A stretch of DNA of 44,001 bases from Myxococcota bacterium (GTDB lineage: Bacteria > Myxococcota_A > UBA9160 > SMWR01), in NCBI GenBank assembly GCA_039030075.1, contig JBCCEW010000039.1:1-44001 (forward strand). The letters run 5' to 3'. The notes below the pieces were generated by a model. It ran no database searches. It saw nothing but the letters and a program-made list of their open reading frames with translations, and was not told the DNA's origin. This document shows positions 27,263 through 34,792 of the stretch, piece after piece (the first letter of the stretch is position 1; every line of letters starts with the position of its first letter). The position numbers were made by a program, and so were the translations under genes.

Positions 27263-28035
27263 TGGATGGCCTTCTCCGCGGCGTTGATGAAATCGTTCAA
27301 GAAACTGAAGTAGCGATTGAGGGCCGTGAACTGATCCGTCACCAGCAGGAAGCCGACGCCCACGAGCACGAAGCCCGACGCCAACTCCAGCTTGTGGAAA
27401 TGGTCCTTGATCTTCGCGAAGGCGCGGAAGAACCATTCGATGCTCCAGCCGGCCAGCAGAAACGGAATCGCCAGACCCGCCGAATAGACCAGCAGGAGCC
27501 CCACTCCCTGGAGCGCGGTTTCGCGTGCGCCCGCCACGGTGAGGATCGTCGCGAGGATCGGACCGATGCACGGCGACCAACCGAGGGCGAACCCCGAGCC
27601 GATCACCGCGGAACTCCAGAAGCTCCGCTTGCGCACGGAGAAGTTCATGCGCGTGTCTCGATACAGGGCCTGGATCGGCGACAGCCCCATCATGTGGAGC
27701 CCGAAGACGATCACGACGATGCCTGCGATCTGGCTCACGCCGATCTCGAGCCCGAAGAGTTCGAGGCGCCACGTGCGCACCACGTGACCGACGGCGACGG
27801 CGCCGACGCCCATCAACACGAACACGAACGAGAAGCCGGTCACGAACCCGAAACACGCCCGCATGACCCGCTTGCGCAGGTCCGCGTCCTCACTGCCGGC
27901 GCGCATCTCGTCGACGGAAATGCCCGAGATGAGCGACAGGTAGGCAGGCATCAGGGGCAAGACGCAAGGCGAGAGCACCGAGAGGAGCCCCGCCGCGAAG
28001 GCCAGGAAGATGTCCGGGCTTGCCGACGCCGCCAT
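27259..28035 (-). CDS. ccdA: CcdA-type cytochrome c biogenesis / thiol-transfer membrane protein
   Basis: Moves reducing equivalents from cytoplasmic thioredoxin across the membrane. The product is 258 aa with six predicted transmembrane helices. The two redox cysteines sit in SPCVLPL (C24) and GWSPCIGP (C156), the family signature. The start is placed at ATG 28035; a GTG at 28077 would add 14 residues, and neither has a strong ribosome binding site. It is coupled to tlpA. Other Ccs/Ccm components are not in the window. Confidence 0.9.
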   Translation of the reverse strand: MAASASPDIFLAFAAGLLSVLSPCVLPLMPAYLSLISGISVDEMRAGSEDADLRKRVMRACFGFVTGFSFVFVLMGVGAVAVGHVVRTWRLELFGLEIGVSQIAGIVVIVFGLHMMGLSPIQALYRDTRMNFSVRKRSFWSSAVIGSGFALGWSPCIGPILATILTVAGARETALQGVGLLLVYSAGLAIPFLLAGWSIEWFFRAFAKIKDHFHKLELASGFVLVGVGFLLVTDQFTALNRYFSFLNDFINAAEKAIQ

Positions 28036-28139
28036 AGTCGATGAGGAAAGCACCTGGCCCCAGCCAATGCCAACCACGCGGGGACCCTACCGGGCGGGCC
28101 TGTTCGCGCTTCGGGCCCCAGGACGAAGCCGAAACGAAG

Positions 28140-28178
28140 ACGGGCGACGAAGAGCCTCGAGAGCTCTCCGCCGCCCGT
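28140..28178 (-). terminator. Long hairpin upstream of ccdA
   Basis: A 16-bp stem (28140-28155 with 28163-28178) and a 7-nt loop form a hairpin. Read on the minus strand all positions pair, with two G-U wobbles; the plus strand would have two A-C mismatches. A pyrimidine-rich stretch follows. It lies about 90 nt beyond the stop of the small exported protein gene and before ccdA, so it probably terminates the upstream transcript. Confidence 0.5.
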
Positions 28179-28238
28179 TCTCGGAGGCGTATCCCGATCG
28201 ACCGGGAAGCGCTTCCAGCGCGCCTCACCGACCCGGGA

Positions 28239-28269
28239 GCCGGTGAGAAGCGCCGAGACCGTCACCGGC
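28239..28269 (-). terminator. Stem-loop immediately after the small exported protein gene
   Basis: The 8-bp arms GCCGGTGA (28239-28246) and TCACCGGC (28262-28269) pair perfectly around a 15-nt loop. The structure abuts the TAG stop at 28270-28272. No T-tract follows; it may stabilise the 3' end or act with the second hairpin at 28140-28178. Confidence 0.35.
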
Positions 28270-28662
28270 CTAGTAGTCTTCCTCGTAGAAGGTCGACTCG
28301 TCGACGGCCGCATGCTGGATCTCGCGGTAGCGCGGATCCTGACCGTAGAACTCGAGCCCTTCTTCCATGCGCAGGTGCGAGGGCGTGACCACGTAGTCAC
28401 CGCGCACCGACGCCGTCACGACGGCATCGAGCACTTCCTGATCGCCGCCCGCGAGGCCCCAGGCGATCCCGCCGAAGACCAGGCCGAGCGTGGCGTAGGT
28501 GAGCTTTGCCGGGCCGTAGATCAGCGTGCTGAGTGCGGAGAGCGCACCGAGGCCCGCCTCGTTGCCCAGGCTCGTGTCCTCTTCCGACCAGGCTGCCGTC
28601 GGTGCCGCGATCACGGCCAACGCCAGCGCGCCCGACAGCGCCCAACTTCGCGTTCGATTCAT
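28270..28662 (-). CDS. Small exported protein of unknown function
   Basis: 130-aa product with a clear signal peptide (MNRTRSWALSGALALAVIAA, cleavage near AAWS). A glycine-rich hydrophobic stretch (about 45-75, YGPAKLTYATLGLVFGGIAW) is probably membrane associated. The C-terminal half has ASVRGDYVVTPSHL and an acidic end. The ATG is preceded by GGGAGG at 8 nt. I recognise similar uncharacterised envelope proteins in deltaproteobacteria but no assigned function. The gene stands alone between a candidate promoter and two hairpins. Confidence 0.8.
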   Translation of the reverse strand: MNRTRSWALSGALALAVIAAPTAAWSEEDTSLGNEAGLGALSALSTLIYGPAKLTYATLGLVFGGIAWGLAGGDQEVLDAVVTASVRGDYVVTPSHLRMEEGLEFYGQDPRYREIQHAAVDESTFYEEDY

Positions 28663-28937
28663 TCGTCCAACCTCCCGATCGTCCCCGATCGTCTGGTGTT
28701 GTGCGGAACCGACGACCCCCCGCCGACGGTTCCCGGGTGGGCCCGAAACGATCCGCGCCGCGCAGCAGCCCGGAATCGCTTCCGATGCTCTCGCGCGGCT
28801 CCCGACGAAACCTGCCCCCCAGCAGGCGACCCGTCGGTGACGGCTCTCACGGGCCCTCACACGTCTTTCAACGTCGTCCCAGCGCGGTCTCCGACCCCCG
28901 TCCGGCCGAAATCAAACGCTGGTACCCCCCGCTGGGG

Positions 28938-28965
28938 AGAATGACTTCGCGCCTTCCCAAGTCAA
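28938..28965 (-). promoter_or_regulatory. Candidate promoter for small exported protein gene
   Basis: On the minus strand TTGACT (28965-28960) and CATTCT (28943-28938) are spaced by 16 nt. The -35 is a 5 of 6 match; the -10 is weak (3 of 6). The -35 hexamer lies within the loop of the TTCCCA/TGGGAA inverted repeat, which could be an operator. The leader would be about 270 nt, so the assignment is tentative. Confidence 0.25.
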
Positions 28966-29005
28966 GTGGGAATCGACGTTTTCCGCAGGGTTAGAAGCGT
29001 CTCTG

Positions 29006-29023
29006 CCGGCGCCGAAGCGCCGG
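29006..29023 (-). terminator. UUCG-capped hairpin after dtd
   Basis: On the minus strand CCGGCGC-TTCG-GCGCCGG forms a 7-bp stem with the extra-stable C(UUCG)G tetraloop, starting 7 nt past the dtd stop. No T-tract follows. Its position at the end of the dcd-dtd unit suggests transcription termination or 3'-end protection. Confidence 0.45.
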
Positions 29024-29030
29024 GTGCGCG

Positions 29031-29480
29031 TCAGAAGCGTCGCTGGGTATCGAGGAGCAGCGTCACCGGCCCGTCGTTGGTGAGGTGGACCTCCATGTGC
29101 GCGCGGAAGCGCCCGGTGACGACGTCCACCCCGGCCTCACGCGCCGCCTGAGCGACCGCCTCGACCAGGGGGGCGGCCAGTTCGGGTGCGGCCGCTTCGC
29201 CGAAGGACGGCCGGCGCCCCTGCCGCGCGTCGCCGAGCAGGGTGAACTGGGAGACCACGCCGAGCGTGCCGCCCGTGTCGGCCAGGGACCGGTTCATGCG
29301 GCCGTCCGGGTCGGGAAAGATCCGCAATCCCACGAGCTTGCGCGCCAGAGTTCGTGCGTCGCCCTCGTCATCGCCTGCCGCGACGCCCACCAGGGCGAGG
29401 AGCCCCTCGCCCATGCGCGCCACCTCGTCCCCCTCCACGACGACGGCGGCCCGAGACACCCGCTGTACGACCGCGCGCAC
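29031..29480 (-). CDS. dtd: D-aminoacyl-tRNA deacylase
   Basis: Removes D-amino acids (and mischarged Gly) from tRNA. The product is 149 aa, the standard length. The two family motifs are intact: SQFTLLGDARQGRRPSF (about 77-93) and the Gly-cisPro loop NDGPVTLLLDT (135-145). The GTG start at 29480 lies 5 nt after the dcd stop and begins RAVVQRVSRA, the usual N-terminus. A longer upstream frame is only read-through of the dcd region. Confidence 0.95.
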   Translation of the reverse strand: MRAVVQRVSRAAVVVEGDEVARMGEGLLALVGVAAGDDEGDARTLARKLVGLRIFPDPDGRMNRSLADTGGTLGVVSQFTLLGDARQGRRPSFGEAAAPELAAPLVEAVAQAAREAGVDVVTGRFRAHMEVHLTNDGPVTLLLDTQRRF

Positions 29481-29485
29481 GGGGG

Positions 29486-29998
29486 CTAGATCTGGTCCTG
29501 CCGGGCGAAGCGCCCCTCGTAGCGCGCCTCGCCATCCGTGTGCATCAAGACCAGCTGGCACAGGCGCACGCCGGCGTGGATGCGCAGCGGGTGACCCGCC
29601 ACGTTGCTCATCTCGAGCACCTGCCGGTTGTCGACACCGGGCTGCACGAACGCCGAGGTGACGTGGATCATCAGCCCGAGCCTTGCGAAGCGGCTGCGCC
29701 CTTCGAGAAATCCGCACAGGTTCCCGGGCAGCCGGATGCGCTCTCGGGTGATGCCGTGAATCGTGGAGCCGGGCTCGAGGACGTAGGGCTCGGCGAGAGT
29801 CCGGACCTCGGTGTGGTCGCGATAGTCCGTGTCCGCCAACAGATCGATGGGCCGTTCCGGATGCGCGAACACCCGGATCTCGTCGCCGAGCATCAGGTCG
29901 ATCGACGCCGCACCGAGCTGATCCGCTTCGAACGGCGTGATCACCAGACGCCCACTGTCGAGCTCGGCGCGAATCGCATCGCGCGTCAACACACTCAT
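29486..29998 (-). CDS. dcd: dCTP deaminase (possibly dUTP-hydrolysing type)
   Basis: Trimeric deaminase that converts dCTP to dUTP, or to dUMP in bifunctional members. The product is 170 aa. Motifs include GAASIDLMLGDEIRVF, EGRSRFARLGLMIHVTSAFVQPG and the catalytic Glu in QVLEMSN. ATG 29998 has GGGAG 6 nt upstream. It is divergent from the glycerophosphodiesterase gene with only 52 nt between the starts. Sequence alone does not separate mono- from bifunctional enzymes. Confidence 0.9.
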   Translation of the reverse strand: MSVLTRDAIRAELDSGRLVITPFEADQLGAASIDLMLGDEIRVFAHPERPIDLLADTDYRDHTEVRTLAEPYVLEPGSTIHGITRERIRLPGNLCGFLEGRSRFARLGLMIHVTSAFVQPGVDNRQVLEMSNVAGHPLRIHAGVRLCQLVLMHTDGEARYEGRFARQDQI

Positions 29999-30050
29999 GT
30001 CGCGCTCCCACCCCCGGAACTGTCGAGCGCGCGCATGATACCGTACGGCC

Positions 30051-30848
30051 ATGCCGCATCCGTTCTTCGACCTGCCGGGTCCGTTGGCGATCGGGCACCG
30101 CGGCTGTGCGGGCGAGCGTCCCGAGAACACGCTGGTCTCGTTTGCGAAGGCCTGTGAAGACGGAGCCCAGATCCTCGAGTCCGACGTCCACGTCACCCGC
30201 GATGGCGTGCCGGTGCTGCTCCACGACGACGATGTGTCACGGGTCAGCGACGGGACGGGTCAGGTGCGCGACCTCTCGCTCGCCGAGCTGCAGCGCCTCG
30301 ACGCCGGCCACCACTTCACCGCGCCCGATGGCACGCATCCCTTCCGCGGTCAGGGTGTGCAGGTTCCGGCCCTCGCGGAAGCCCTCGCCGCGCTGCCCGG
30401 CATGCGGTTCAACCTCGAGCTGAAGGAAGACCTGCCCGACCTGATCGAAGCCACGGTCGAGGTCGTGCGCGACGCCGACCGCGAAGCGCTCACCCTGCTG
30501 ACCGCCGCGGAAGATCCGCTGATGGCGCGACTGCGGAAGCACGTGGAGAGCGTCGGCAGCAGCGTTGCCCTCGGCGCCTGCACGGGAGAGGTGGCGGGCT
30601 TCGCTCTGGCCGCGCGGGATGGAACACCGCCGCCGGACGGACCGATGGCCCTGCAGATTCCCACCCACTTCGTGGGTCAGCCGCTGGTGACCCCGGCACT
30701 CCTCGATGCGGCCCATGCCGCCGGCGTCCAGGTCCACGTCTGGACGATCAACGAGCCCGACGAGATCGCGGCGCTGCTCGCGCTCGGGGTCGACGGGATC
30801 GTCTCCGACCATCCGGCGCGGGTCGTGGCGGCGCGCGCGGGAGCGTGA
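30051..30848 (+). CDS. Glycerophosphodiester phosphodiesterase
   Basis: Hydrolyses glycerophosphodiesters to glycerol-3-phosphate and an alcohol. The product is 265 aa, a TIM barrel of the GDPD family, with no signal peptide, so it is UgpQ-like and cytoplasmic. The active-site HRG (H16), PENT, ESDVHVTRDGVPVLLHD (E43, D45, H58) and the C-terminal HVWTINEPDEI and VDGIVSDHP are all present. Its stop overlaps the next GTG (GTGA), forming a two-gene unit with a methyltransferase. Confidence 0.92.
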   Translation: MPHPFFDLPGPLAIGHRGCAGERPENTLVSFAKACEDGAQILESDVHVTRDGVPVLLHDDDVSRVSDGTGQVRDLSLAELQRLDAGHHFTAPDGTHPFRGQGVQVPALAEALAALPGMRFNLELKEDLPDLIEATVEVVRDADREALTLLTAAEDPLMARLRKHVESVGSSVALGACTGEVAGFALAARDGTPPPDGPMALQIPTHFVGQPLVTPALLDAAHAAGVQVHVWTINEPDEIAALLALGVDGIVSDHPARVVAARAGA

Positions 30849-31393
30849 GCGAGCCGTCGGCCTTCGTCTGGGACGCGCGCGAAGCGCTCGCCGCCGCGGC
30901 CAACCGGGGCCCGGTCGTCGACCTCGCCTGCGGGCGTGGTCGCAACGCGCTGCCCCTCGCGAGGCATGGTGTCCGGATCGTGGGCTTCGACCGAAACGGG
31001 GACCATCTGGGGGAGCTCGCGGCCGCGGCGAAGGCGGAGGGCCTCCCGATCGAACTCGCCCAGGCCGACTTCGAGAACCCGACGTCGCTGCCGCTGGGGG
31101 CCGGGAGCTGCGCGGCGCTGATCGTCTGCCGCTACCTGCATCGGCCCCTGTGCCCAGCCCTGGTCGAAGCGCTCCAGCCCGGCGGCTGGCTGCTCTACGA
31201 AACCTTCACGCGGGACCAACCCAAACTCGGCTATGGGCCCAAGAACGAAGCCTTTTTGCTGGAGGCCGGCGAGCTCCCGCGACTCTTCTCGGGGTTGGAG
31301 ATGGCCCACCACTGGGAAGGCGTGACGGACGAGGCGAAACCCGCGGCCGTGGCCCAGCTGTGGGCGCGGAAACCCGAGCGGGGAGGCGCGTGA
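30845..31393 (+). CDS. Class I SAM-dependent methyltransferase (TehB-like)
   Basis: 182-aa methyltransferase of the Rossmann type. Motif I is VVDLACGRGRNALPLAR (24-40), the acidic ribose-binding residue is in VGFDRNGD, and YETFTRDQPKLGYGPKN follows strand 5. This last segment resembles the TehB-like group (tellurite or thiol methylation), but the substrate cannot be assigned. The GTG start overlaps the glycerophosphodiesterase stop. It ends 1 nt before the convergent dioxygenase gene. Confidence 0.85.
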   Translation: MSEPSAFVWDAREALAAAANRGPVVDLACGRGRNALPLARHGVRIVGFDRNGDHLGELAAAAKAEGLPIELAQADFENPTSLPLGAGSCAALIVCRYLHRPLCPALVEALQPGGWLLYETFTRDQPKLGYGPKNEAFLLEAGELPRLFSGLEMAHHWEGVTDEAKPAAVAQLWARKPERGGA

Positions 31394-31394
31394 G

Positions 31395-32231
31395 CTAGAA
31401 GCGCGAGACCGGGTCCACCAGGTCGACCGTGCCCAGGTAGCCACCTCCGACCGCGATCGCGTCGTGAGCGACGTAGCCCAGCAGCGCCTGGGAGCGCTCG
31501 GGCATGGCCTTCACCGCCTCGATCGGAACGCTCAAGTACTGGTTCTCTTCTGTCCGCAACCACCCGGCGCAGAAGGAGACGTGCATCCCGCGCCGGCCCC
31601 GTTCGGCCGACGTGTTCGCGCCACCCGCGTGGATCGTCGAGCCCAGGTAGAGCACCGCGCTGCCCGCCTCCATCTCGGCGACGGCGATCTCGTCTTCGGT
31701 GGGCTGGCGGTCGCGCGGCCACCGGTGGCTGCCGGGGACCACGCAGGTGCCGCCGTTCTCGCGGTCGAAGCGTTCGAGGGCGATCACCGAGGCGAGCTGC
31801 AGCTCGGGGTGCGGCTGGGGCACATGGGGCCAGACCTGCTCGTCACGGTGCAAGAGCTGTCGCTCGGCGCCCGGTCCGCGATCCATCACGTGGGCGGTGT
31901 TCAGGATCACCGAGCAGGCGCCCTCGCCGAGGATCTCCTCGCTGACTTCCGCGAAGAGATCGTCGGGCAGGATCTCGTGGGCGAAGACCTGGGAGTGGGC
32001 GGCGACCGCGGTCAGATGGCGGGTCTTCGCCCCGAAGAAGAAGGAGACGCCCGGGTTCACGAATTCCCGAGCCGGATCGAGACTTTCCATCACCGGGTCG
32101 AGTTCCTGGTTGAAGCGCTGCAGGCAGTCCGCATCCAGGAACCCCTCGACGATCACCGCACCGGATTCCCGAAGCGCAGGCACGACCTGGGACGCGTCGC
32201 GAGACGCGATGCGCGGAACCGATTCGGCCAT
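31395..32231 (-). CDS. Phytanoyl-CoA dioxygenase (PhyH) family protein
   Basis: Predicted Fe(II)/2-oxoglutarate oxygenase of 278 aa. The iron triad is H128-x-D130 in LLHRDEQVW and H201 in STIHAGGANTS, with Arg residues shortly after that could bind 2-oxoglutarate. VPGSHRWPRDR is the typical PhyH strand before the distal His. The natural substrate is unknown, since this family acts on fatty acyl, ectoine and secondary-metabolite substrates. ATG 32231 has GAGGAGG at 8 nt. It is convergent with the methyltransferase and has no obvious pathway partners. Confidence 0.88.
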   Translation of the reverse strand: MAESVPRIASRDASQVVPALRESGAVIVEGFLDADCLQRFNQELDPVMESLDPAREFVNPGVSFFFGAKTRHLTAVAAHSQVFAHEILPDDLFAEVSEEILGEGACSVILNTAHVMDRGPGAERQLLHRDEQVWPHVPQPHPELQLASVIALERFDRENGGTCVVPGSHRWPRDRQPTEDEIAVAEMEAGSAVLYLGSTIHAGGANTSAERGRRGMHVSFCAGWLRTEENQYLSVPIEAVKAMPERSQALLGYVAHDAIAVGGGYLGTVDLVDPVSRF

Positions 32232-32342
32232 CGAGCCTTCCTCCTCGCCGCGCGCCCGGAGAAGCGAGCGCCGGCGCGCGCATCTTCCCATACCCGAGGA
32301 GCCGCGTGAACGGGGCCGTCCGCGAAACCGGACCCGACCGAC

Positions 32343-33410
32343 TCAGCCCGACAGCTGGCCCAGGGCCCAACGCGCGTGCTCGGCGAGAACCGCATCGTCG
32401 CTCTGCAGATGGCGCTCGATCCACGGTCGCAGCTCCGGATCACGCGTGTTCCCGGCCGCGACCAGCGCGTTGCGCACGAGCCCCTGATAGCGGGTGCGGC
32501 GGAGCGCCGTCTTGCGGGTCGCCTCGCGCCAGCGCTCCTCGTCGAGTCCGAGCACCCAGGCCAGGGTGGGCGCCTGCCAGTCGGGACGCGGTGCGATCCG
32601 CGCGCGCAGTCCGTGGGGGTCCGGGGGAATCGGCCGTCGCTCGCGCTGGTTCCACGGACACACCTCCTGGCAGAGGTCGCAGCCGAAGCCCCAGTCGCCC
32701 TGCCCTGCGCGCATCGTTTCGGGGATCGGACCGCGCAATTCGATCGTGGTGTACGAGATGCAGCGCGTGGCATCGAGGACGTAGGGCTCGGGAAAGGCGT
32801 CGGTGGGACACGCATCGAGACACGCCCGACAGCTGCCGCAGTGGTCGGGCTCCGGCTCGCCGGCGGGCAGCCACCAATCGGTGAGGATCGCTCCCAGGAA
32901 GAGGTACGAACCGAGGCGCGGATGGATCAGGCAGGTGTTCTTGCCGACCCAACCCAGCCCTGCCGCCGCCGCATGGGCCCGCTCCTGCACCGGCCCCGTG
33001 TCGACGTAGCCGCGCGTGCGCACCGGCCGATCGGCGAGCGTCGGCAAGCCGGCCTCGAACGCCCGCAGGCGATCCACGAGCACGTCGTGGTAGTCGTCGC
33101 CGCCCGCGTAGCGCGCCACGCGAAACGGCGCGGCGTCGGCCGACGGACGCTCGCCCGGGTCGTATACGAAGCCCACGGCGATGACGCTCTGGGCCCGTTC
33201 GAGCAGTCGCCGCGGATCCTCGCGCTCCTCCACCCGGCGCCCGATGTAGTGCATCTCGCCGGCGTAGCCGCGCGCGAGCCACTCGCGAAGGAAGCGGGTC
33301 TGATCCGTGGGCTCGGCGGCTGCGATGCCGACCAGATCGAACCCGAGCGAGAGCCCGAGAGCTTCGACGCGGGCGGCGTCGGCGGGAGTGCCTCGGGGCG
33401 CTTCGCTCAC
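32343..33410 (-). CDS. queG: Epoxyqueuosine reductase
   Basis: Cobalamin and Fe-S enzyme for the last step of queuosine tRNA modification. The product is 355 aa. The cobalamin domain carries the conserved VDTGPVQER (D137). Two 4Fe-4S clusters are formed by CGSCRACLDACP (191-202) and CDLCQEVCPWNQ (244-255), plus C217 in RCISY. The C-terminal HEAT-like helices are present. The start is GTG 33410 with a poor ribosome binding site. It lies 31 nt downstream of the exosortase gene, with no functional link implied. Confidence 0.95.
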   Translation of the reverse strand: MSEAPRGTPADAARVEALGLSLGFDLVGIAAAEPTDQTRFLREWLARGYAGEMHYIGRRVEEREDPRRLLERAQSVIAVGFVYDPGERPSADAAPFRVARYAGGDDYHDVLVDRLRAFEAGLPTLADRPVRTRGYVDTGPVQERAHAAAAGLGWVGKNTCLIHPRLGSYLFLGAILTDWWLPAGEPEPDHCGSCRACLDACPTDAFPEPYVLDATRCISYTTIELRGPIPETMRAGQGDWGFGCDLCQEVCPWNQRERRPIPPDPHGLRARIAPRPDWQAPTLAWVLGLDEERWREATRKTALRRTRYQGLVRNALVAAGNTRDPELRPWIERHLQSDDAVLAEHARWALGQLSG

Positions 33411-33441
33411 GGGGCCACGCTGGGCCAGACCGTGGGGAGGG

Positions 33442-34293
33442 TCAAGCGGTGGCGGGCGGTGGCGCGATCGGGTCGCCGTCTTCGGTGAGCCGACGCAGCA
33501 GGCTGCCGAAGGCGATCACCAGCACCACGGCGAAGGCCGAAGTGAGCAGCCCCGCCATGTCGTGGAGCGTCCCGGTGGTGGCCCGCTCGATCCCCACCGC
33601 ATTGGCTGCGTAGACCGTCACGATCACGCGGATCGCGTTGCCGAGCAGCGCTGCCGGGACCACCGCGAGCACGATCGCCGCGCGACGCCAGAACACCTCG
33701 TCGGTGAAGCGCGCCAACAGGAACCCGATCGGGATCAAGCTGATCAGCGACGTGATCCCACTGCACGCCTCGGCCACGAAGAGCGAGCCGCCACCCGGCA
33801 GCCGGATGACGTTGCCGTCGCGCAGCACGGGCACGTCGAAGGCGTGGAGCACCGCCACCGCAGCCTGACTGGCGATCGTCTGCAGACTCACGATCAGCGG
33901 CGTCACCCAGCTGGTGGGCAGCGGGATCATGAACAGCAGGAAGCCGAGCGGGAAGGCGAAGGTGCGCAGGACACCCGGGCCGCCGCGGAACATCACGAGA
34001 CAAGTCACCGCCGCCACGAGCGCGAGGCCCTGGAGGCTCACCTGGCCGATCAAGAGGCCGAAGGCGTAGAGCCCGAGCGACAACCCGAGCCCAGCCAGGG
34101 CCGGCAGATAGCGCTGACTCGGCCCGAGCTTCTTCCAGAGCGGCTGCCCCGAGGCCAAGGCGACCAAGGGCACCAGGAAGCCGTGGTTGTAGTAGTCGTG
34201 GGCCTGCCAGTGTTCGGCCAGGCCCATGACGGCCGGGGCGAAGATGACCGCCAGCCCGATCCAGAGGACCGTCTCGAGTGTGAAGCGCTGCAT
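33442..34293 (-). CDS. Exosortase / archaeosortase family protein
   Basis: Integral membrane cysteine transpeptidase-like enzyme that processes PEP-CTERM-type sorted proteins. The 283-aa product has about eight hydrophobic helices. The catalytic triad is visible: C177 in VAEACSGI, R222 in LGNAIRV and H244 in TLHDMAG. ATG 34293 is chosen because the upstream frame is Arg-rich with no membrane character. No EpsI-like domain, PEP-CTERM substrate or exopolysaccharide cluster accompanies it here. It is divergent from the small PqqA-like gene. Confidence 0.92.
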   Translation of the reverse strand: MQRFTLETVLWIGLAVIFAPAVMGLAEHWQAHDYYNHGFLVPLVALASGQPLWKKLGPSQRYLPALAGLGLSLGLYAFGLLIGQVSLQGLALVAAVTCLVMFRGGPGVLRTFAFPLGFLLFMIPLPTSWVTPLIVSLQTIASQAAVAVLHAFDVPVLRDGNVIRLPGGGSLFVAEACSGITSLISLIPIGFLLARFTDEVFWRRAAIVLAVVPAALLGNAIRVIVTVYAANAVGIERATTGTLHDMAGLLTSAFAVVLVIAFGSLLRRLTEDGDPIAPPPATA

Positions 34294-34458
34294 GGGTGCC
34301 TGTGTGGGTAGGCGCTCGGGCCGCCGAAAGGTACATCGGTCTCGCGCTCGGCCCGCGGGAGCGGTAAAGGCGCGGGCGAAACAGGCCCGACGGGAGTTCC
34401 GGCCACCCCACCTCACCCCCCTCGCCCCGGCGCCCCGCGAAGTGCTAATTTTCCGGCC

Positions 34459-34605
34459 ATGGCAGCTTCCGACCCGACTCTCGACTCGATCGCTCAGCCC
34501 GAACCGGCACCGGCCGAAGCGCGCTACGAGCCGCCGCGCTTCGACGTGATCTGCCTGGCCTGCGAGATCTCGGCCTACGCGCCCGACGGCGACCCGCTCT
34601 TCTAG
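34459..34605 (+). CDS. PqqA-like RiPP precursor peptide
   Basis: A 48-codon gene with ATG at 34459 and TAG at 34603. The Pro/Ala-rich leader (1-22) is followed by the core EPPRFDVICLACEISAYAP. The core aligns by eye with PqqA peptides: a Pro, then I-C-x-x-x-E-[IV]-[ST]-x-Y, ending in a short acidic tail with a terminal Phe. E36 and Y40 have exactly the E-x-x-x-Y spacing of the residues that PqqE crosslinks to build pyrroloquinoline quinone. PqqA is usually 23-39 aa, so this one is longer. No ribosome binding site stands out, and no pqqB-F genes lie in the window. It is either an orphan pqqA or a precursor of a related peptide-derived cofactor. Confidence 0.7.
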   Translation: MAASDPTLDSIAQPEPAPAEARYEPPRFDVICLACEISAYAPDGDPLF

Positions 34606-34792
34606 CGGCGTACCGCGACGCGCATCCGATGTGCCGCCCGGCTCCCTCCCCGGTCCGAGCGGCGGGTAGCGACGTGGGTCTGGCTGAGGGGCCCTCCCCC
34701 CAAACCCGAGCCGCCGTTCGGTCGATGAGACACCCGGGTGGCACTCGCGCGGAACACCGCATCGGGACGCCGGCCCGGAAGGGGTGACCCAG

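Larger units (their letters stand above)
28663..29030. other. Intergenic region upstream of small exported protein gene
   Basis: About 368 bp without a supported gene. It contains the dtd-proximal hairpin (29006-29023), a short AT-richer patch with the inverted repeat TTCCCA/TGGGAA (28954-28959 and 28967-28972), and a candidate promoter at 28938-28965. The remainder is GC-rich with no recognisable element. Confidence 0.55.

Noticed and set aside
34606-34792. pqqD-like or second small peptide gene after the PqqA-like gene
   Set aside because: No frame of useful length with a start and PqqD-like residues; the region is GC-rich spacer.
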